DNA of 64,000 bases. Origin: Otatea glauca (lineage: Eukaryota; Streptophyta; Magnoliopsida; Poales; Poaceae). Both the position numbers and the translations under genes were made by a program. Below are positions 1-12,065 of the stretch, one piece after another; within the stretch, counting starts at the first letter, position 1, and each line of letters opens with the position of its first letter. The stretch covers positions 45,075,435 through 45,139,434 of the forward strand of contig CM070711.1 in assembly GCA_036346275.1 (NCBI GenBank). Reading direction: 5' to 3'. The notes under the pieces were generated by a model. That model ran no database searches and was not told the DNA's origin. It saw only the letters and a program-made list of their open reading frames with translations.

Positions 1-430
1 CACAAAGCATAAACCTATCTTAGCCTTGTGATGATCAACACATGATCATATCACAAGATAAACTTCAATGCATGAGCTCTCCATTTGCAACACAAGCAAA
101 TACCTAGCACCATGCAAACAACAACCATTTAAAACCAAATGCTTGAGCTCTCCTTTTGCAACTCATGCAAATCATAGCTCCAAGAAAACCACAAAACAAA
201 CTCAAGTGCATGAGCTCTCTATTTGCAACACATGCAAGTCTCTAGCTCCATGCAACCACTTTAAACCAAATTGCTTGAGCTCTCTCCTTTTGCAACACAT
301 GCAAATCCATAGCTTCATGCAAATCCATAGCTTAATGCAAAAACCAAACCAATTAAGATTTAAATAGGAAACAAGCATGAGCTCCCTTATTTGCAACAAA
401 TGCAAATACTTAGCTCATGCAAAATCCAAA
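1..430. repeat. Imperfect tandem repeat, unit about 65-75 bp
   Basis: Five diverged units start near 68, 143, 207, 270 and 374. Each carries the string TGAGCTC, then TTTGCAAC, ACATGCAAAT and a TAGCTCCATGCAA-like stretch. Short open frames here are by-products of the repeat. The left edge is cut by the window. It is likely non-coding retroelement DNA. Confidence 0.7.
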
Positions 431-1740
431 CAAAAGAGTGAGCTAGAGTGAATCGGATTGAGTTCATCAACACATGATGAAGCTCAAGTTAAATGACTCA
501 ACCCCTCTTAATAGTACGGCAACCTAACTAGCAACCCGGTCTCTCATCAAAACACCGAGACCGGTAAAAGCCTAGAAACACATCCTTAGCCCTAGCTAGT
601 TATACCTTTGCTTCCATCGATCCACTTGGAGCTTTTATGATATCCAATCAGCTTCTTTCCAGGATCAAGTCCCGTCTTGTTCATCAACACATGACGAACC
701 TTCGCTAGCTCTTCTCTTTACTTCGGGATCTCCACTTGAAGCTCATCAACACATGATGACTTCTTCCCGATTCTTGACTTGATGTCTATCAACACATGAT
801 GCCATCCAAATCTTTATCACCGTTGGACTCAACCTACTTTCACAACTTATAGAAAAGGTCAGTCCAACAAACACGGTTGTCTCAATCATCAACGCACTCC
901 ATTAACACATAATATATGCCTACAAGATCGATTGAGCACAACCCAAATCAATTTGAATGATTTAAAGGTGTCTTGAGTACTTTGATGCAACTAATGCTTC
1001 ATTATACTCAAGAACTTTTCGTTTGTCCTTAATCAACAAAGAACACTGTGAACACATGATTAGTTTTTTGAATGATTGGAAGACAACTGAACTCAATTTA
1101 AACTTCATTTAAATTGATATGAGTATATATTAACTATACAAGTTTTCATATACTCATTTCGATGGTTTCAAGTAATGATCCAAAATATTTGAGTATAATG
1201 GAAAGGGATCAATACCTATTTAGACCATCAACCATAGAATACACTCTATATAGATATGTGCATACATATAATTTGATTGGAAACAATTTGCACATATTCA
1301 ATTTGATTGCATTGGAGTTTATCCTATATTACCATGAGTATACAACAATGCAAGTCAAATATATACTCAATGAATTGTTTCGATGTATTGATCCTATATA
1401 TTATTTGGCAAGAGAACATGGATCAATACTATTGAAACATCAAGTTAAATTATAAACTCCCCCTAGATGTATACATTCATGTAATATATGGAATTGAGAA
1501 CATAATGCATATCTTTAATATATAAGCAATGGAAGAGTTCATCCTTTAACTTGAATCCTACGTATGCATTAAGATAATAGAGTGAATACGAGTGCATACC
1601 TTGGGTTTTCCATTTTCTATCAAAATTTGAGACTAATAAAAATATAGGTCAATAAACATGTTAGTCTCATAATGATTAGATTTGTCATTAAACAAAGATA
1701 AGCATTAATTTAAAAACAATCACCAAAACTAATGGAGCTT
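431..1740. other. Non-coding repeat DNA, possibly 3' part of a SIRE-like copia element
   Basis: The text CAACACATGATG recurs between about 470 and 800. A CTCCCCCTAGATG string near 1457 and CAATCACCAAAACTAATGG near 1720 recall the non-coding ends of SIRE-type copia elements. That family call rests on memory of short motifs only. The 97-codon frame at 1162-1455 shows no domain I recognise. No LTR boundary is visible. The block ends where CACTA element D begins, near 1741. Confidence 0.3.
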
Positions 1741-1744
1741 GAAC

Positions 1745-3534
1745 TTACACAAGTTCACAGTACGTTCGGCCTTTATCGGTCTGTTTCGGTGCTAACTCAA
1801 GTTTGATGCCCATATCGACCAAGTCAAGCCTTACGTTGATATCGTCCTTTGTTTTGCCCTTAATGTTCAGTAAAAGACCAATCAAGCTATCACAGACATT
1901 CTTCATTACGTGCATGACGTCGATGCAGTGCCGAACTTCTAGGTGCTCCCAATAAGGTAGGTCCTAAAATATTGATCTCTTCTTCCACATGCTTTTCTCA
2001 TGGGTCCTCAATTTGCGTCCCTTTCCAAGCGCAACATCTAAGTTCTTAACAATATCATGAATGTCTGTCCTGCTTAAAGGCTTTAGAGCTAAATCGTCTT
2101 CGTTCATTCTGTCGAATTGTTTCTTCATCTTGCGGTATGGGTGATTCCTCCGAAGGAACCTACAATGACGCATGTACACGGTTTTGCGCGAGTGATTCAG
2201 CCACACACTATTGGTATCATCTAAGTAGTGAGTATAGGCTTTGTCTCCTTTCGTACTCTGGCCCGACAGGTTAGCAAGGGCCGGATAATCATTTATGGTG
2301 CAAAACAACAGGCAATGCAAAGTGAAGTACTCTCGTTTGTGAGCATCCCATACCTATTCCCCAGGAGCCCACCGTGTGTTCAGACCTTCCACCAATGGTG
2401 CTAGGTATACATCAATATCATTCCCAGGTTGCTTCGGACCTTGGATAAGTATAGACAGTAAAATGTACTTCCACTTCGTAGATAACCAAGGAAGAAGGTT
2501 GTAGATACAGAGAGATTCACAGGCCAAGTGCTATGACGGCTGCTGATTCATTTCGTCCGTACTCAATTCGAACCTTATATTCCTCAGATCCGCAGTGAAT
2601 TCTTGAAACCTCCTATCGATGTTTCTCCACTGGGTGGAATCAGTAGGGAGTCTTAACATTCCATCGTTTTTAGTTTTGCCTCTTTTGGGTTCGCAAATAA
2701 ACGCTTAAAACGGGAAATTACAGGCAGATACCATGCCACCTTAGCAGGAGGTCTTTTCTTCACCTCGATGCCCTCGTCGTCGTCATCTTATTTATCTTTA
2801 CGCTTGTACTGAGATGTGTTGCACATTGGACATACATGCAAATTTGTGTACTCTTTGCGGTAGAGGATACAGTCGTTCGGATAGGCATGTATTCTTTCTA
2901 CTTCCATTTCCAAGGGACAAATAACCTTCTTGGCTTTCTAGGTGTCTTTCGGCAACTCGTTTCCCTCCGGAAGCATGTCCACTAACTGACCTAACAGCAT
3001 TGTGAAACTCTTGTCGGACCAACTGTTGCTTGCCTTTAATTTCAGCAGTTCAAGCATGGATGACAACCTTGTGTATTTTGACTTGTAGCCTGAGAAAAAA
3101 GGTTTCTCCGAGTCATCCATCAAACCCCGGAATTTTACATACTCCCGCTCATTACGGTTCCCTTCTGCACCCCGTAGCATCTGATCTAGATTGTCATCAT
3201 AAAACCTATCCTTATTGAAAGCACAGTCGATATCGTCCAGAGTATCGTTGACTTCGTCGAAGATGTTAATACTACTTGCTTCATGTATAATCTGCTCTTC
3301 ACCGTGACAGGTCCAACATGTATATCCCCTATTGAAACCCCTTAGAATCAAGTGTACTTCGATCTACGCTGGGTTTCGAAACATCCTCAGATTCTCGCAG
3401 TGAATGCATGGACAAGGCTTAAATTCCATCCCCTTGTTCGACATATCCTCCTTTGCAGCTCTTCTAAAAGCGGAGACACCATTAATGTACTCGGCGCTCA
3501 AACGCTTCTTAGCGTACTTCCAGCTTCGGTCCAT
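1745..3534 (-). pseudogene. TNP2-type CACTA transposase, N-terminal and central part
   Basis: Transposase of an En/Spm-like element, expected in the nucleus to act on the CACTA termini. The start at 3534 gives MDRSWKYAKK, the usual opening of the transposase-associated N-terminal domain. CPCIHCEN follows about 60 residues on. Next come NLDQMLRGAEGN and SDKSFTMLLGQLVDMLP, then (after frame changes) PKRGKTKNDGMLR, CTINDYPALANLSGQ and DVMHVMKNVCDSL of the Tnp2 domain. At least four frame changes or stops (for example near 2940, 2320 and 1964) make it non-functional. The C-terminal DUF4218 and DUF4216 parts are missing. The bases just before the ATG read GTAG on the coding strand, consistent with a 5' intron ending at the start codon, as in element A. 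Confidence 0.85.
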
Positions 3535-3540
3535 CTACGC

Positions 3541-4200
3541 TACGTATATAACAATAAATGTTAAATAATGAATTAAGTACACTAGGAGTGCACATGCACA
3601 CATATGCTACATATAAGCTACATTTAAACTTGCCAATTAACCTATATAGCTCCTTATATCACAAAGAACAAATGGATATATATATACACACACATATGTA
3701 AGCTACATTTAAAATTAGCATCTTCAATTCTCTCTTTACATAGCTAGCTACATCTTGAGTATAAAGCAATTAGAACCAATTACTACTTTAGATCAAAAAA
3801 CAAATGGATCTACACCAAGCTAGATCAAAATCATCTTCAATTCCCTCTTTACCAAGCTAGATATATCTTGGATATAATGCAATACAACCAATTATTAACC
3901 TAGATCACATTCCTTTATTTAACTATCTATATAATGAGTATAATGCAATTATAAACAATTACTACTTTACATCATAAAGAACAAATGGATCTACACCTAG
4001 CTAGATCTAGAAAACATCTTTCCCTCTTTACCAAGATAGATCTTAAATATAATGCAAATTAGAACCAATTACTAGCCTTAGATGACCTAGATCAGAAGGA
4101 TTTACAATCACACTTCCAAATCCAGGGTCTCTTTCTACCAGATCGCCTCTCAATCGCAGTCACCTTAAAAATAACTCGAAAAACCCTAAAAATACAAAGG
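3541..4200 (-). repeat. 5' leader/intron of element D with diverged tandem repeats
   Basis: AT-rich DNA between the TNP2 start and the terminal repeats. At least three diverged units share AACAAATGGATCTACACC, CCTCTTTACCAAG, ATATAATGCAA and AACCAATTACTA, near 3665, 3797 and 3980. No coding signal is seen. Position and composition suggest an intron in the transposase leader. Confidence 0.5.
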
Positions 4201-4227
4201 AGATCGAGGCACTCTGTACCTATTTCA

Positions 4228-4403
4228 TAGAAATGGTCATCCCAGACAGTTTTTCGCTAAAATCGTTTGGGATGTGCCCCTCATCATAGATAGTTTTAGC
4301 AAAAAAACCGTTTGGGATGTGCCAGAGACTCATTATTGACTTTTTTTCTTCCAAAAAAACCGTTTGTGATGATGAATCTAATATGAGTCCTTTTGTAGTA
4401 GTG
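4228..4403. repeat. Subterminal repeats and terminal inverted repeat of element D
   Basis: Three imperfect copies of the GTTT(T)..AACCGTTTGGGATG type repeat in about 170 bp, followed by the terminus ending TTTTGTAGTAGTG. In En/Spm such motifs bind TnpA-like proteins; that role is inferred here. Confidence 0.7.
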
Positions 4404-5052
4404 GGAGGAAGAGAAGTTGATCGAAGACTGAAAACACGGAGATCAGATCGTAGACATATACTTCCTATGTTCAAGAACGAATGATGGTTTGGACATCGAT
4501 GGAGTCTCAAATATACAACTTTGATTTTTATACAAATAAGTTCATAAAAGTATAAAATAATAATAATATAAAAATTTTCATGATTAATCTAATAATACCA
4601 TTTTGACATATGACCGATATAAATAGTGTTTTATATACATTAGTAATTAAAGTTAAAAAAGTTTAACTGCACAAATGTTGTACATTTATGAATGGACGAA
4701 GAAGTATATGAATACAAGAAAGGTATAATGATGTGTGGAAATGAAGCATGCTTTTGTGCGAGGAAAAAGGATAGTTAGATTAAGACGCAACCATCCGTCA
4801 CATGTAAGCAATGATCTCTTCCAATTTCTTCCTACCCCAATGAACGAGGAAACACCAATGAATATAATTTCCATCGTTTAGTTGGCTCTACACTTTTACA
4901 AATGTGTAACTATGTTTGAATAATGCATTTCCCTTTTTTTTCCCTCAATCCATTATCAATAATGGAAGATGACATATTTTACAATTCGGTTTTCGCATCG
5001 GTTTAAAATTTTTTTAACCATGTCACAATATAATTAGATATTTTGGTGCAAA
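4404..5052. other. Intergenic DNA, no gene seen
   Basis: AT-rich sequence between two CACTA elements. 4510-4660 has the short AT-rich look of an eroded MITE but no pair of terminal repeats. Short open frames show no family resemblance. Confidence 0.5.
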
Positions 5053-5354
5053 CACTACTACAGAATAATACAACACTATCTCTTCATGTAAGTCGGTTCT
5101 TAACATTTCAAGAAAAAACCGATAGTGATAGATGATTCGACATCGGTGAGAATTATTGTGCAAAACATCACTATCAGTCTGACCTCAGAACCGATAGTGA
5201 TGACAACGGTCATTACGACTAGTTTCTGATGTTAGGATTGATCATGATAGTACATGTACCAAATACCAAAAGCCGAGGCTTCCACCTCGCCCTTACCTCT
5301 CCGGTTCTAGGCATCCACCTCGTTCTTGACCTTTCGACTTCTCTTTCCGATCCA

Positions 5355-5634
5355 TTCAAATGCCAAAAGCTGAGGCGGCATTGAACTCACAGAAAAGACG
5401 TCGTCGACGATGAGCTCCTCCTCCTCCTCATCTTTCAATAGCGGCAGGAAGACGGTGCCTGGCGGAGGTGGCGGGCCTACCATCTGCACCTTTGCCAACC
5501 TCAACCGCCGCCTCTCCGTCCCTGGCTTCCCTGGCGTGGGTAGCGACCCCGACGAGAAGAGGTATTTCCCTGTCTCTAGAGCTATGTATATTGCCGGCAT
5601 CGCCAAACGATTAGGGTTAGAGTTTGTTGGTTGA
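5355..5634 (+). pseudogene. Captured host-gene exon, possibly DCAF4-like WD40 protein N-terminus
   Basis: A GC-rich stretch with grass-gene codon usage inside a non-autonomous CACTA element. The open frame from 5410 contains LSVPGFPGVGSDPDEKRYFP. This resembles the LPGFYYDPEKNRYFP signature near the start of DCAF4-type (DDB1-CUL4 associated) WD40 proteins, where it precedes the propeller. No WD repeats are seen downstream, so at most one exon was taken. The frame is shared with no transposase. The family assignment rests on one motif and is tentative; capture of some host exon is more certain than its identity. Confidence 0.4.
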
Positions 5635-5639
5635 TTAGT

Positions 5640-6970
5640 TCATGGATATGAGATTTGTGCTGGGTAGAATCTGATTCAATACTTTGATATAGCAAAAAAG
5701 ACACATACAAGAAGATCAAAATAAAGGAAATATTGACACATCATATGTGAATTTGTACATACTGATATTCTGTTGGTGCTTTGTGAGTATACTCAACTTC
5801 TATCATTCTGTATTGTTTGTTATGCAAAGGAACTAGACAATTGTTTGTCTTTGGGATCTTGCAGGTGTGGTGGCTATTGCTCTATGAAGATTGGGTTATA
5901 AGACAATTTGTGACAATATTCATATTCAGGTTTCTGGTTTAGAGATTCTTGTCTAATTGAAATCTGTCTAATTGAGATTTAGAGATTCTTGTCTAATTGA
6001 GAATCAGTAAGCATAATTTTGAAATCTGTTTAAAGTGAATCTGAATGGAAAATATTATCACAAATTAATCTATGATCTTGTCTCTAGTGCCAAGGAGGTC
6101 TTTTAATTAAGGTAGCCCGACATTTGAGAGCAATCTATAAATCAACTTGAGCTTTTGTTTCTAGTTGTATGGTTTGTGGGTCTATGTCGCCAAATGGATT
6201 TGATACGCTAACGATAGGAAAACCAAGGCATGGTCCAAGAGGAGTAAATAAAAGGCCCTAGGTCCGACCCTGCAAACAAGGCTATGTTGGATGCTTCTCA
6301 AAGCAACAATACTTCATGAGAGTTGATGAAGGTAATAACATTGTAATTACTTTATGCAATTCATTGCTTAGGTGATCATGTAAGTACTATTTTAACTACT
6401 TTATTGTATCCTTGTAACCTAAACAGGAAATACTTTAGAAAAAGTTGGATATAAAAACAATATGAAAGACCAAAAAGTTATCCTGTTTCTGAATGACTGC
6501 TTTTGTGCCAAGAAGTTATGCAAAGAAAAGGCTGCTATTACACTATAGGGCTGCCTGAGGAGAAAGTTACGTTAGAGGATTATGCTACTGATTTCTGCAT
6601 TGAGTAGGTATCCATAAATCAACATTGTCAATATTAGAGTTACCTTCATTCCTTGTTTGCATCTAGTTATAAAATCATCGTGGGGACTTCTTCGGGGTCG
6701 ACTTCATGGGCTGTAGTGGCATATGTGTAGAAATACTTGAGCAGTGATGTAATATGTGAATTGCAGTGGCATATGTGTCAATTGTGAATTTGTGAATTTA
6801 TCAATTGTGCATATACTGTCAATCTGTGAATATGAATATGAATATGATATATGTACTCCAGTTAAGTATGTTTGTTTTCTATATACTATGAATGTCATAT
6901 GTGTACTGTGTGTATATTTGGTGTTGTTCTAGAAAAATAGCCTGGACTTGCAGGGAGGATTTATCTCTAT
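5640..6970. other. Interior of the small CACTA, intron-like
   Basis: AT-rich with several GT and polypyrimidine-AG pairs. It reads as intron or untranslated sequence of the captured gene. A short duplication, GAGATTTAGAGATTCTTGTC-like, occurs near 5937-5995. A frame reading LPEEKVTLEDYATDFC near 6550-6600 could be a second captured exon but I do not recognise it. Confidence 0.4.
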
Positions 6971-7192
6971 CAGTTCCGCGCTCAGAATCGATAGATATTC
7001 CTAATTATCTCTATCGGTTCCACGCTCAGAACTGATAGAGACAATTGGTCTTCTGGGTTGACCACGAAACCGACCCAAAAGACACTATATCTCTATCGGG
7101 AGAAAACCGATCATGATAGCCACTCGTCATCACGGTCTAAGGACTTTGTATCGCCACCAAAACCGACCCAGATGACCATTTCTGTAGTATAG

Positions 7193-7371
7193 GGTATAAA
7201 AGGAAAAAAAAGAGTAAATAGTCACCTCGAAATTGTAGAATGGTATGTATTTCGAAAAAAATTAAAGATAGAATGGCATAAGTTCATGAACTGAGGGAGT
7301 ATTAGTTCTTCTAAGGACAAGTTATATTTGCGATTGGAGGGAGTTGAGAACCTCACATTATCACATCTCAC
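7193..7371. other. Spacer with a possible Stowaway-like end
   Basis: A GAGGGAGTATTAG string near 7293 resembles a Stowaway MITE terminus, but I could not find the partner end. Nothing else is seen. Confidence 0.25.
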
Positions 7372-7379
7372 TGTAGGGG

Positions 7380-8556
7380 TAGGGATAGCAATTTAGTGGG
7401 TACCTTTGGGTATAACCACCTCAGATCCGTCACCCGAACTCGAACGTTTGACACCCACCCAAACTCGCTAAGCTTTACGGGTACAGAACCATGCCAACGC
7501 TTGAACCCGATGGGTACCCACGGGCACAGAGGCGTGGGGGCGGGGGGGGGGGGCAAGACGGTCGGGGCAGAGCCAGCGTTGAGGGAGACGGAGGCTGTGG
7601 TAGGAGGCAGAGGGCGGCGAGACTAGGGAGGGAGAGGAAGGGGAGCGGGAGATAGCGATGGGGGCCGTGGGGGCGAGGCGGCGTCGAGGTAGAAGGAGGC
7701 GGTGGCGGGAGGGCGAGGTGGGCACACGGCCGAAGGGGGAAGGGGAAGGGGAAGGCAGAGGGGCATGTGTACCTAATCGAAGAAGGAAGGGGAGGGCGTC
7801 GCACCGCGCTGTGCGATGGCACACCGTAGCCGTCACAGCGCTGTAGCAGTCATCGTGCCATCGCCATCAACAAGCTGTAGCTGTCGCCGATGCCATGGCC
7901 ACCATGCCCCGGCCCACCCTGTCACCACGCCAAGCTCGGCTTAATGCCACACTGATCTCGGCTTGCTGCCACACCAACGAAGGGGGAGGGAGTGACCGGG
8001 CAAGGGGGAGACGGCCGGAGGGGGACGGCGGAGGCAGTGGCTATACGGCGGCGATAGAGAGGGAGAAGATCGGGGAGAGCCAGAGGGGAGGGAGCCGGCG
8101 TGGGTCGAGCGGTGGAGGCTGAGCGATGGAGAGAGAGGAGATCGGGGGGAGCAGCAGGGGTCGGGCGACGGAGAGGGAGGAGATTGGGGGAGCTAGAGGG
8201 GAGGGAGCCGACGGGGGACGAGCGATGGAGAGGGAGGGGATAGAAGGCTAGAGGAGGCAGCCGTGGGGGCGAGGAGGCGAGGGCATGGGGCGGCGATTCG
8301 GCGAAGGCCGAAGGGTAGCTGAGGTTTCCCCTGAACTTAGGGTTTTGTTTTTTAATATATACCTAAAAGTGAGGCCCATATGTCATAGGATACCCATCGG
8401 ATACCCATGGGTACAAATTGACATCCACGCCCATCCTATAATCTTATCAGGTATCCAAACCTAAAAATCCATTGGTCTGAGGTGCTACCCGTGCCCGCCC
8501 TTATCGAGTCGGGTATCCGCAGGTATCCAAATCCATATGTAAAACTGCTATCCCTA
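7380..8556. mobile_element. Non-autonomous hAT element with perfect 8-bp target duplication
   Basis: Terminal inverted repeats TAGGGATAGCA (left) and TGCTATCCCTA (right) are perfect over 11 bp. The direct duplication TGTAGGGG flanks them at 7372-7379 and 8557-8564. Both features match the hAT (Ac/Ds) superfamily. Subterminal GGGTACC / GGGTATCC motifs are repeated at both ends. The interior (about 7540-8330) is very GC-rich and purine-rich on the plus strand and has open frames in several phases, but no hAT transposase or recognisable domain. It needs a transposase in trans. Confidence 0.9.
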
Positions 8557-8564
8557 TGTAGGGG

Positions 8565-8762
8565 AGGGGGGAGGGAGTGGTTGGACGCTAATGATCTGGG
8601 AAAAAGAAACCTAGTTAATGAGTCCTATTCCCTACGCATCGCCAACCTTTTTCATCACAAAAGAAAAGTTGTGAGGTCGCAATTTGGAGACGTCGATTTG
8701 GCGTGTGACTAGAGAATCATGTGTGACAGGTCCAAGAAAATGAATTGGTCGCTTTTCTGTCC
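8565..8762. other. Spacer, nothing recognised
   Basis: About 200 bp between the hAT element and the MULE-like MITE. No coding or repeat signal that I can support. Confidence 0.4.
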
Positions 8763-8988
8763 CCTTCCTCTCTCTTTTTTTTAAAAATTGGTTCTCTTCC
8801 GAGTGAATTGCAAATCTAACCCTCTTCTAACCGTGGAAGGTACTTTCCACATTCTCCTATCATAGAATCACATCTTGTGCTCCCCATTCACGGTAGCCTT
8901 CCTCCTAGGCTTACCGGCCATGGCACCTTCGCTCTCGCCCACGCCAGCTGCAGCACCTCTGCCCCAGCGTTCGCTTGCCGTGGGAGCT
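8763..8988. mobile_element. MULE-like MITE, left half (split by the Tekay element)
   Basis: 8763-8840 (containing AAAAATTGGTTCTCTTCCG and TTGCAAATCTAACC) is the inverted complement, with mismatches, of 20845-20915 downstream of the LTR element. Removing the LTR element and one GAGCT restores an element of roughly 350 bp with long terminal inverted repeats. A related element lies at 22270-22640. Long TIRs with a GC-rich middle suggest a Mutator-like MITE. I could not confirm a 9-bp target duplication. Confidence 0.6.
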
Positions 8989-11900
8989 TGTAACATCCCA
9001 AAATTTGGCTTAATTAAGTTTTTGTTGTTTAAAAGTGCATTTGTGATTTTCTGGAATTTATTTGGATTTTTCTGGATTTATTTGAATTAAATGTTATTTT
9101 GGGTTTATTGCTTTTTATTCAAAAGTATTTAAATCTGTGCAAAGTCAAAATAAAGTTTTGTCAAAATATTTTATTTAAGTCCGAATGTCTCAAAGTATTT
9201 TTGAGATTTTCTTGGAATTTTCCGATTATTTTATTGCCTAAAACAAATTAAAGGAATTTTTGGAATTAGTTTAATTGGAAAAGCTGTTAAAAAATCTTTT
9301 GAGCAGTGTTGGGCCGAGCCCAACACTTGCTTGTATCAAACAGCGTCTCGGTGCGGCGGTCGGCCAAATTTCGGCCGTCGCGAGAAACCCTAGATCGGCG
9401 ACCGTTCATCGCGATCCAGCGGTCGAAGAGGCGCGTGTGTGTGTGCGCTTTAGCCGTCGGATCCGGACACGCGTCGCAACGTCGATTGTCGTCTCCGATC
9501 TGGACTCGGAGTTCATCGCCGTGACGCCGCCGGACTCTTTCGCCGTAGTGGAGCGCGGACGCCGAGGCTATAAAAGGAGGGGTAGCGCCCGAGGTATCGC
9601 AAGCGCCGCATCTTTTGGGTGGAAAGTTTCGCGAGAGCAACAAGTAGAACGTCGCCGCAAGCTCGCCGAGTTGAAGTCTGCGGCCGAAGTTTTTGCTCAA
9701 GCACGCCGCGGTTCGTCGGTTTTCGTCGTGTGGACTCGAGATCTGGACTCACCGGCCGCGCCGCGCCGACTACTCTACCTCACCTCGCCGGAGACGCAGC
9801 CAAACGCCGCGCTTTGGTCTTCGTCTTCAAGTCCGGTGAAGACTCACCGTCGCGCCGCCATCGCTGGACCAGGAGCTCGAAGCCGTCGGATCTAGATTGG
9901 ATGGTCGATGCGTTGCCACGTCGCTCGCGATTGATGACCGTCCGTCGGGTTTCGTCGGATCGATCGAACATTGGGTTGAGCTAATCGCAGACGGCCACGT
10001 GTCGGCGCGGTGCCGAGGCGTCGTGAGCCGAGTCTACCGTAAGCCAAGACGAGTTCGTAGACTCATCCATGCGCCGAGGACACGTGTCGGCGTGGGATTG
10101 GCGAGACCAAATCTTGACGTCATGCTTGCGTCATAATTACATTTTCAATTGGAAAAATATTCCGATTGGAAATTCCGTGATGATGACGTCATCATGAGGT
10201 CACGCTGACGTCATAAATCGATTTTTCAAGATAAAAATAAATCTGTTAATTCGTATTTTACGATTTTACGATTTGAGATTTATTTCAAACTTCAAAAGGC
10301 TATATCTTTTGCATCGTAACTTTCGGAATTGAGTGATTCCAGTTTATAAAAATTTGTAAAATTGAGATCTATTTAATGGTGAATTTTAATTGATTTTTGG
10401 AGTTCAATTGCTCTCTGTTTTGGCATTTATTTGCTTTTCTCTTTGATGCAGAGAGCGTTGAATTGTGCGGCGCTTGGAGGAAGATCAAGCAACCCAAGAG
10501 CAAGCTTCAGATCAAGATCAGGACCTATTCCAAGGCAAGTTGTGCTTTGATCATGTTGAACCCATGTTTATAAAATTGCTATGTTTGTTTTACAATATTG
10601 CATATATTTCAAATATACAATTGTTTCAAATTAGATTGGGTTTAGCTAAAATACCAGATTGATCTATACCCTACCTTGTCATTATATGCCATGAACCATT
10701 GTCACCCTAGATTGGTTTAATATAGTTGATTAATAATTATGATCAACATTGGAGGTTAGACCGTATTAGTTGCTTAGCCATGCCACGTCATCACATGTGT
10801 CAGAATCATTGTTAATTAATCTTGATTAACGGAATATGGAACAATGTTATGAACTTGTGTGTCATGTGGGATCACAAGACGAGATTGAGTTGTTGTGGCG
10901 AGTCATGTCACGCAACGATGTTGAATTGTTGATGGCACGTGGTGCTTGGTAATCAACTGGGTGATGATAACTTAGATTGGGGCAAGTGGCAAGGGGCGAG
11001 GAGGCCAAGGTGGGCCCGATGGGCAGATGGTATGTGGAAGTCTTGCCTTGATCACACTAAGGACTTAACCTTGCAAGCCTTTGACCTGAGTCAATCATGC
11101 AACCACATGTCTGGTATGGGCCAGCCTAGCTGAGTAATTTGCAAAGTCTTAATTTTGATACTATCGTGGTCGGTGTGAGTTCCGGGTCGGTGTAATTCAC
11201 ATGGCGCAAGAGGGGGCCACGGATGTGAGTTTCTGAGACGCCGATGTTGAAACCTTAGCGGGTAGTATCGGGTTAAGATAGAGCATTGTAAAGGCTTTGT
11301 TATAATCTCTCGCCTTTGTGGTGTTTGGTTGTATCACGTGGGTAAAGTGCATAACCTCTGCAGAGTGTGAAACTATTCGGATAGCCGTGCTCGCGGTATT
11401 GAGCAATGCTCGGAATTCTGATTAAGGGTTAGCTTAATTAATTGGACAACTTGGTTGGGATGGCGGAATGCCATGTGGAAGATGGAATTTAACTTAGGAT
11501 TGGAAACTTGGTTTACTTGAGAAATCTTGAATTTATTTATTATCGTTATTTGTTTTACATCCTTTACAATCTATATATTGTATTCGTTCATAAATGCCGC
11601 TTATTGCAAAATAGCCATGATAGCCTATCCATTGGAATAAGCCTTGCATATAGATACATGGAATTGCATTCATGCACAACTTGTTGAGTGCTTTAAGTAC
11701 TCACCCTTGCCAAACAACAATAATCAACAGTTGAAGAATCTACACGTGTTGGAAGATGAAGTCCAAGAAGACACGAGTCATTAGGGTCCGAGCCTTGTCG
11801 GTTGCTGTGGTGGTGATGAGCTACCTACGTTTCTACTTTCCACGCTTAATTATTAGTTTATATTTTGGTCTTGCCTGCGTGGCTTAATAATGTAAGTTGG

Positions 11901-12064
11901 TCATAAGATCATACATTTAGTTATATCAATAAATGAACTATTATTCTATTATCGTTGTGTATGATGTGATATGTACCAATGTTAAGTCGTGTGCACTAGC
12001 GTTGATCCCGGAATAGTGCAAGATAAACACGGTGGGTTCGAATCGATGGATTCGGGTCCTTACA
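8989..12064 (+). repeat. 5' LTR of the Tekay-like element
   Basis: TGTAACATCCC to TTACA, about 3076 bp. An AT-rich first 300 bp is followed by a GC-rich block (about 9300-10130) with a TATA box, then AT-rich DNA. It aligns with the 3' LTR over its whole length. Differences cluster strongly in the GC-rich block. Confidence 0.92.
9569..9576 (+). promoter_or_regulatory. TATA box of the 5' LTR promoter
   Basis: TATAAAAG followed by a GC-rich leader, the only strong TATA motif in the GC-rich block. The 3' LTR equivalent at 18290-18297 reads TATAAAGG, one A shorter. Confidence 0.6.
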
Positions 12065-12065
12065 G

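Larger units (their letters stand above)
1741..4403 (-). mobile_element. CACTA (En/Spm) transposon D, truncated at its left side
   Basis: The right end, CTTTTGTAGTAGTG, finishes at 4403. Read on the minus strand this is the CACTACTACAAAAG-type terminus of the superfamily. Inside it are the subterminal motifs AACCGTTTGGGATG and AACCGTTTGTGATG, then a TNP2-like gene on the minus strand. The element stops abruptly near 1741, before the transposase C-terminus, so the other terminus and any second gene are lost. Confidence 0.85.
5053..7192. mobile_element. Non-autonomous CACTA element, same family as element B
   Basis: Begins CACTACTACAGAATAATACA and ends TTTCTGTAGTATAG, so one TIR is slightly eroded. 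No matching 3-bp duplication is visible (AAA on the left, GGT on the right). AACCGATAGTGATG-type and TCTATCGGTT-type repeats lie just inside both ends (about 5085-5215 and 6975-7170). The first 85 bp can be aligned with the left end of element B at 52261. There is no transposase; instead there is a gene-like GC-rich exon at 5355-5634. Confidence 0.8.

Noticed and set aside
1162..1455. 97-codon ORF near a CTCCCCCT motif as an env-like SIRE protein
   Set aside because: No signal peptide, membrane segment or similarity that I can see; probably incidental.
5050..7195. 3-bp target duplication for the small CACTA
   Set aside because: Flanks are AAA and GGT, and one terminus is eroded, so no duplication can be claimed.
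7468..8122. Overlapping ORFs on both strands in the hAT interior
   Set aside because: Same GC-composition effect; no hAT transposase or host domain could be recognised.
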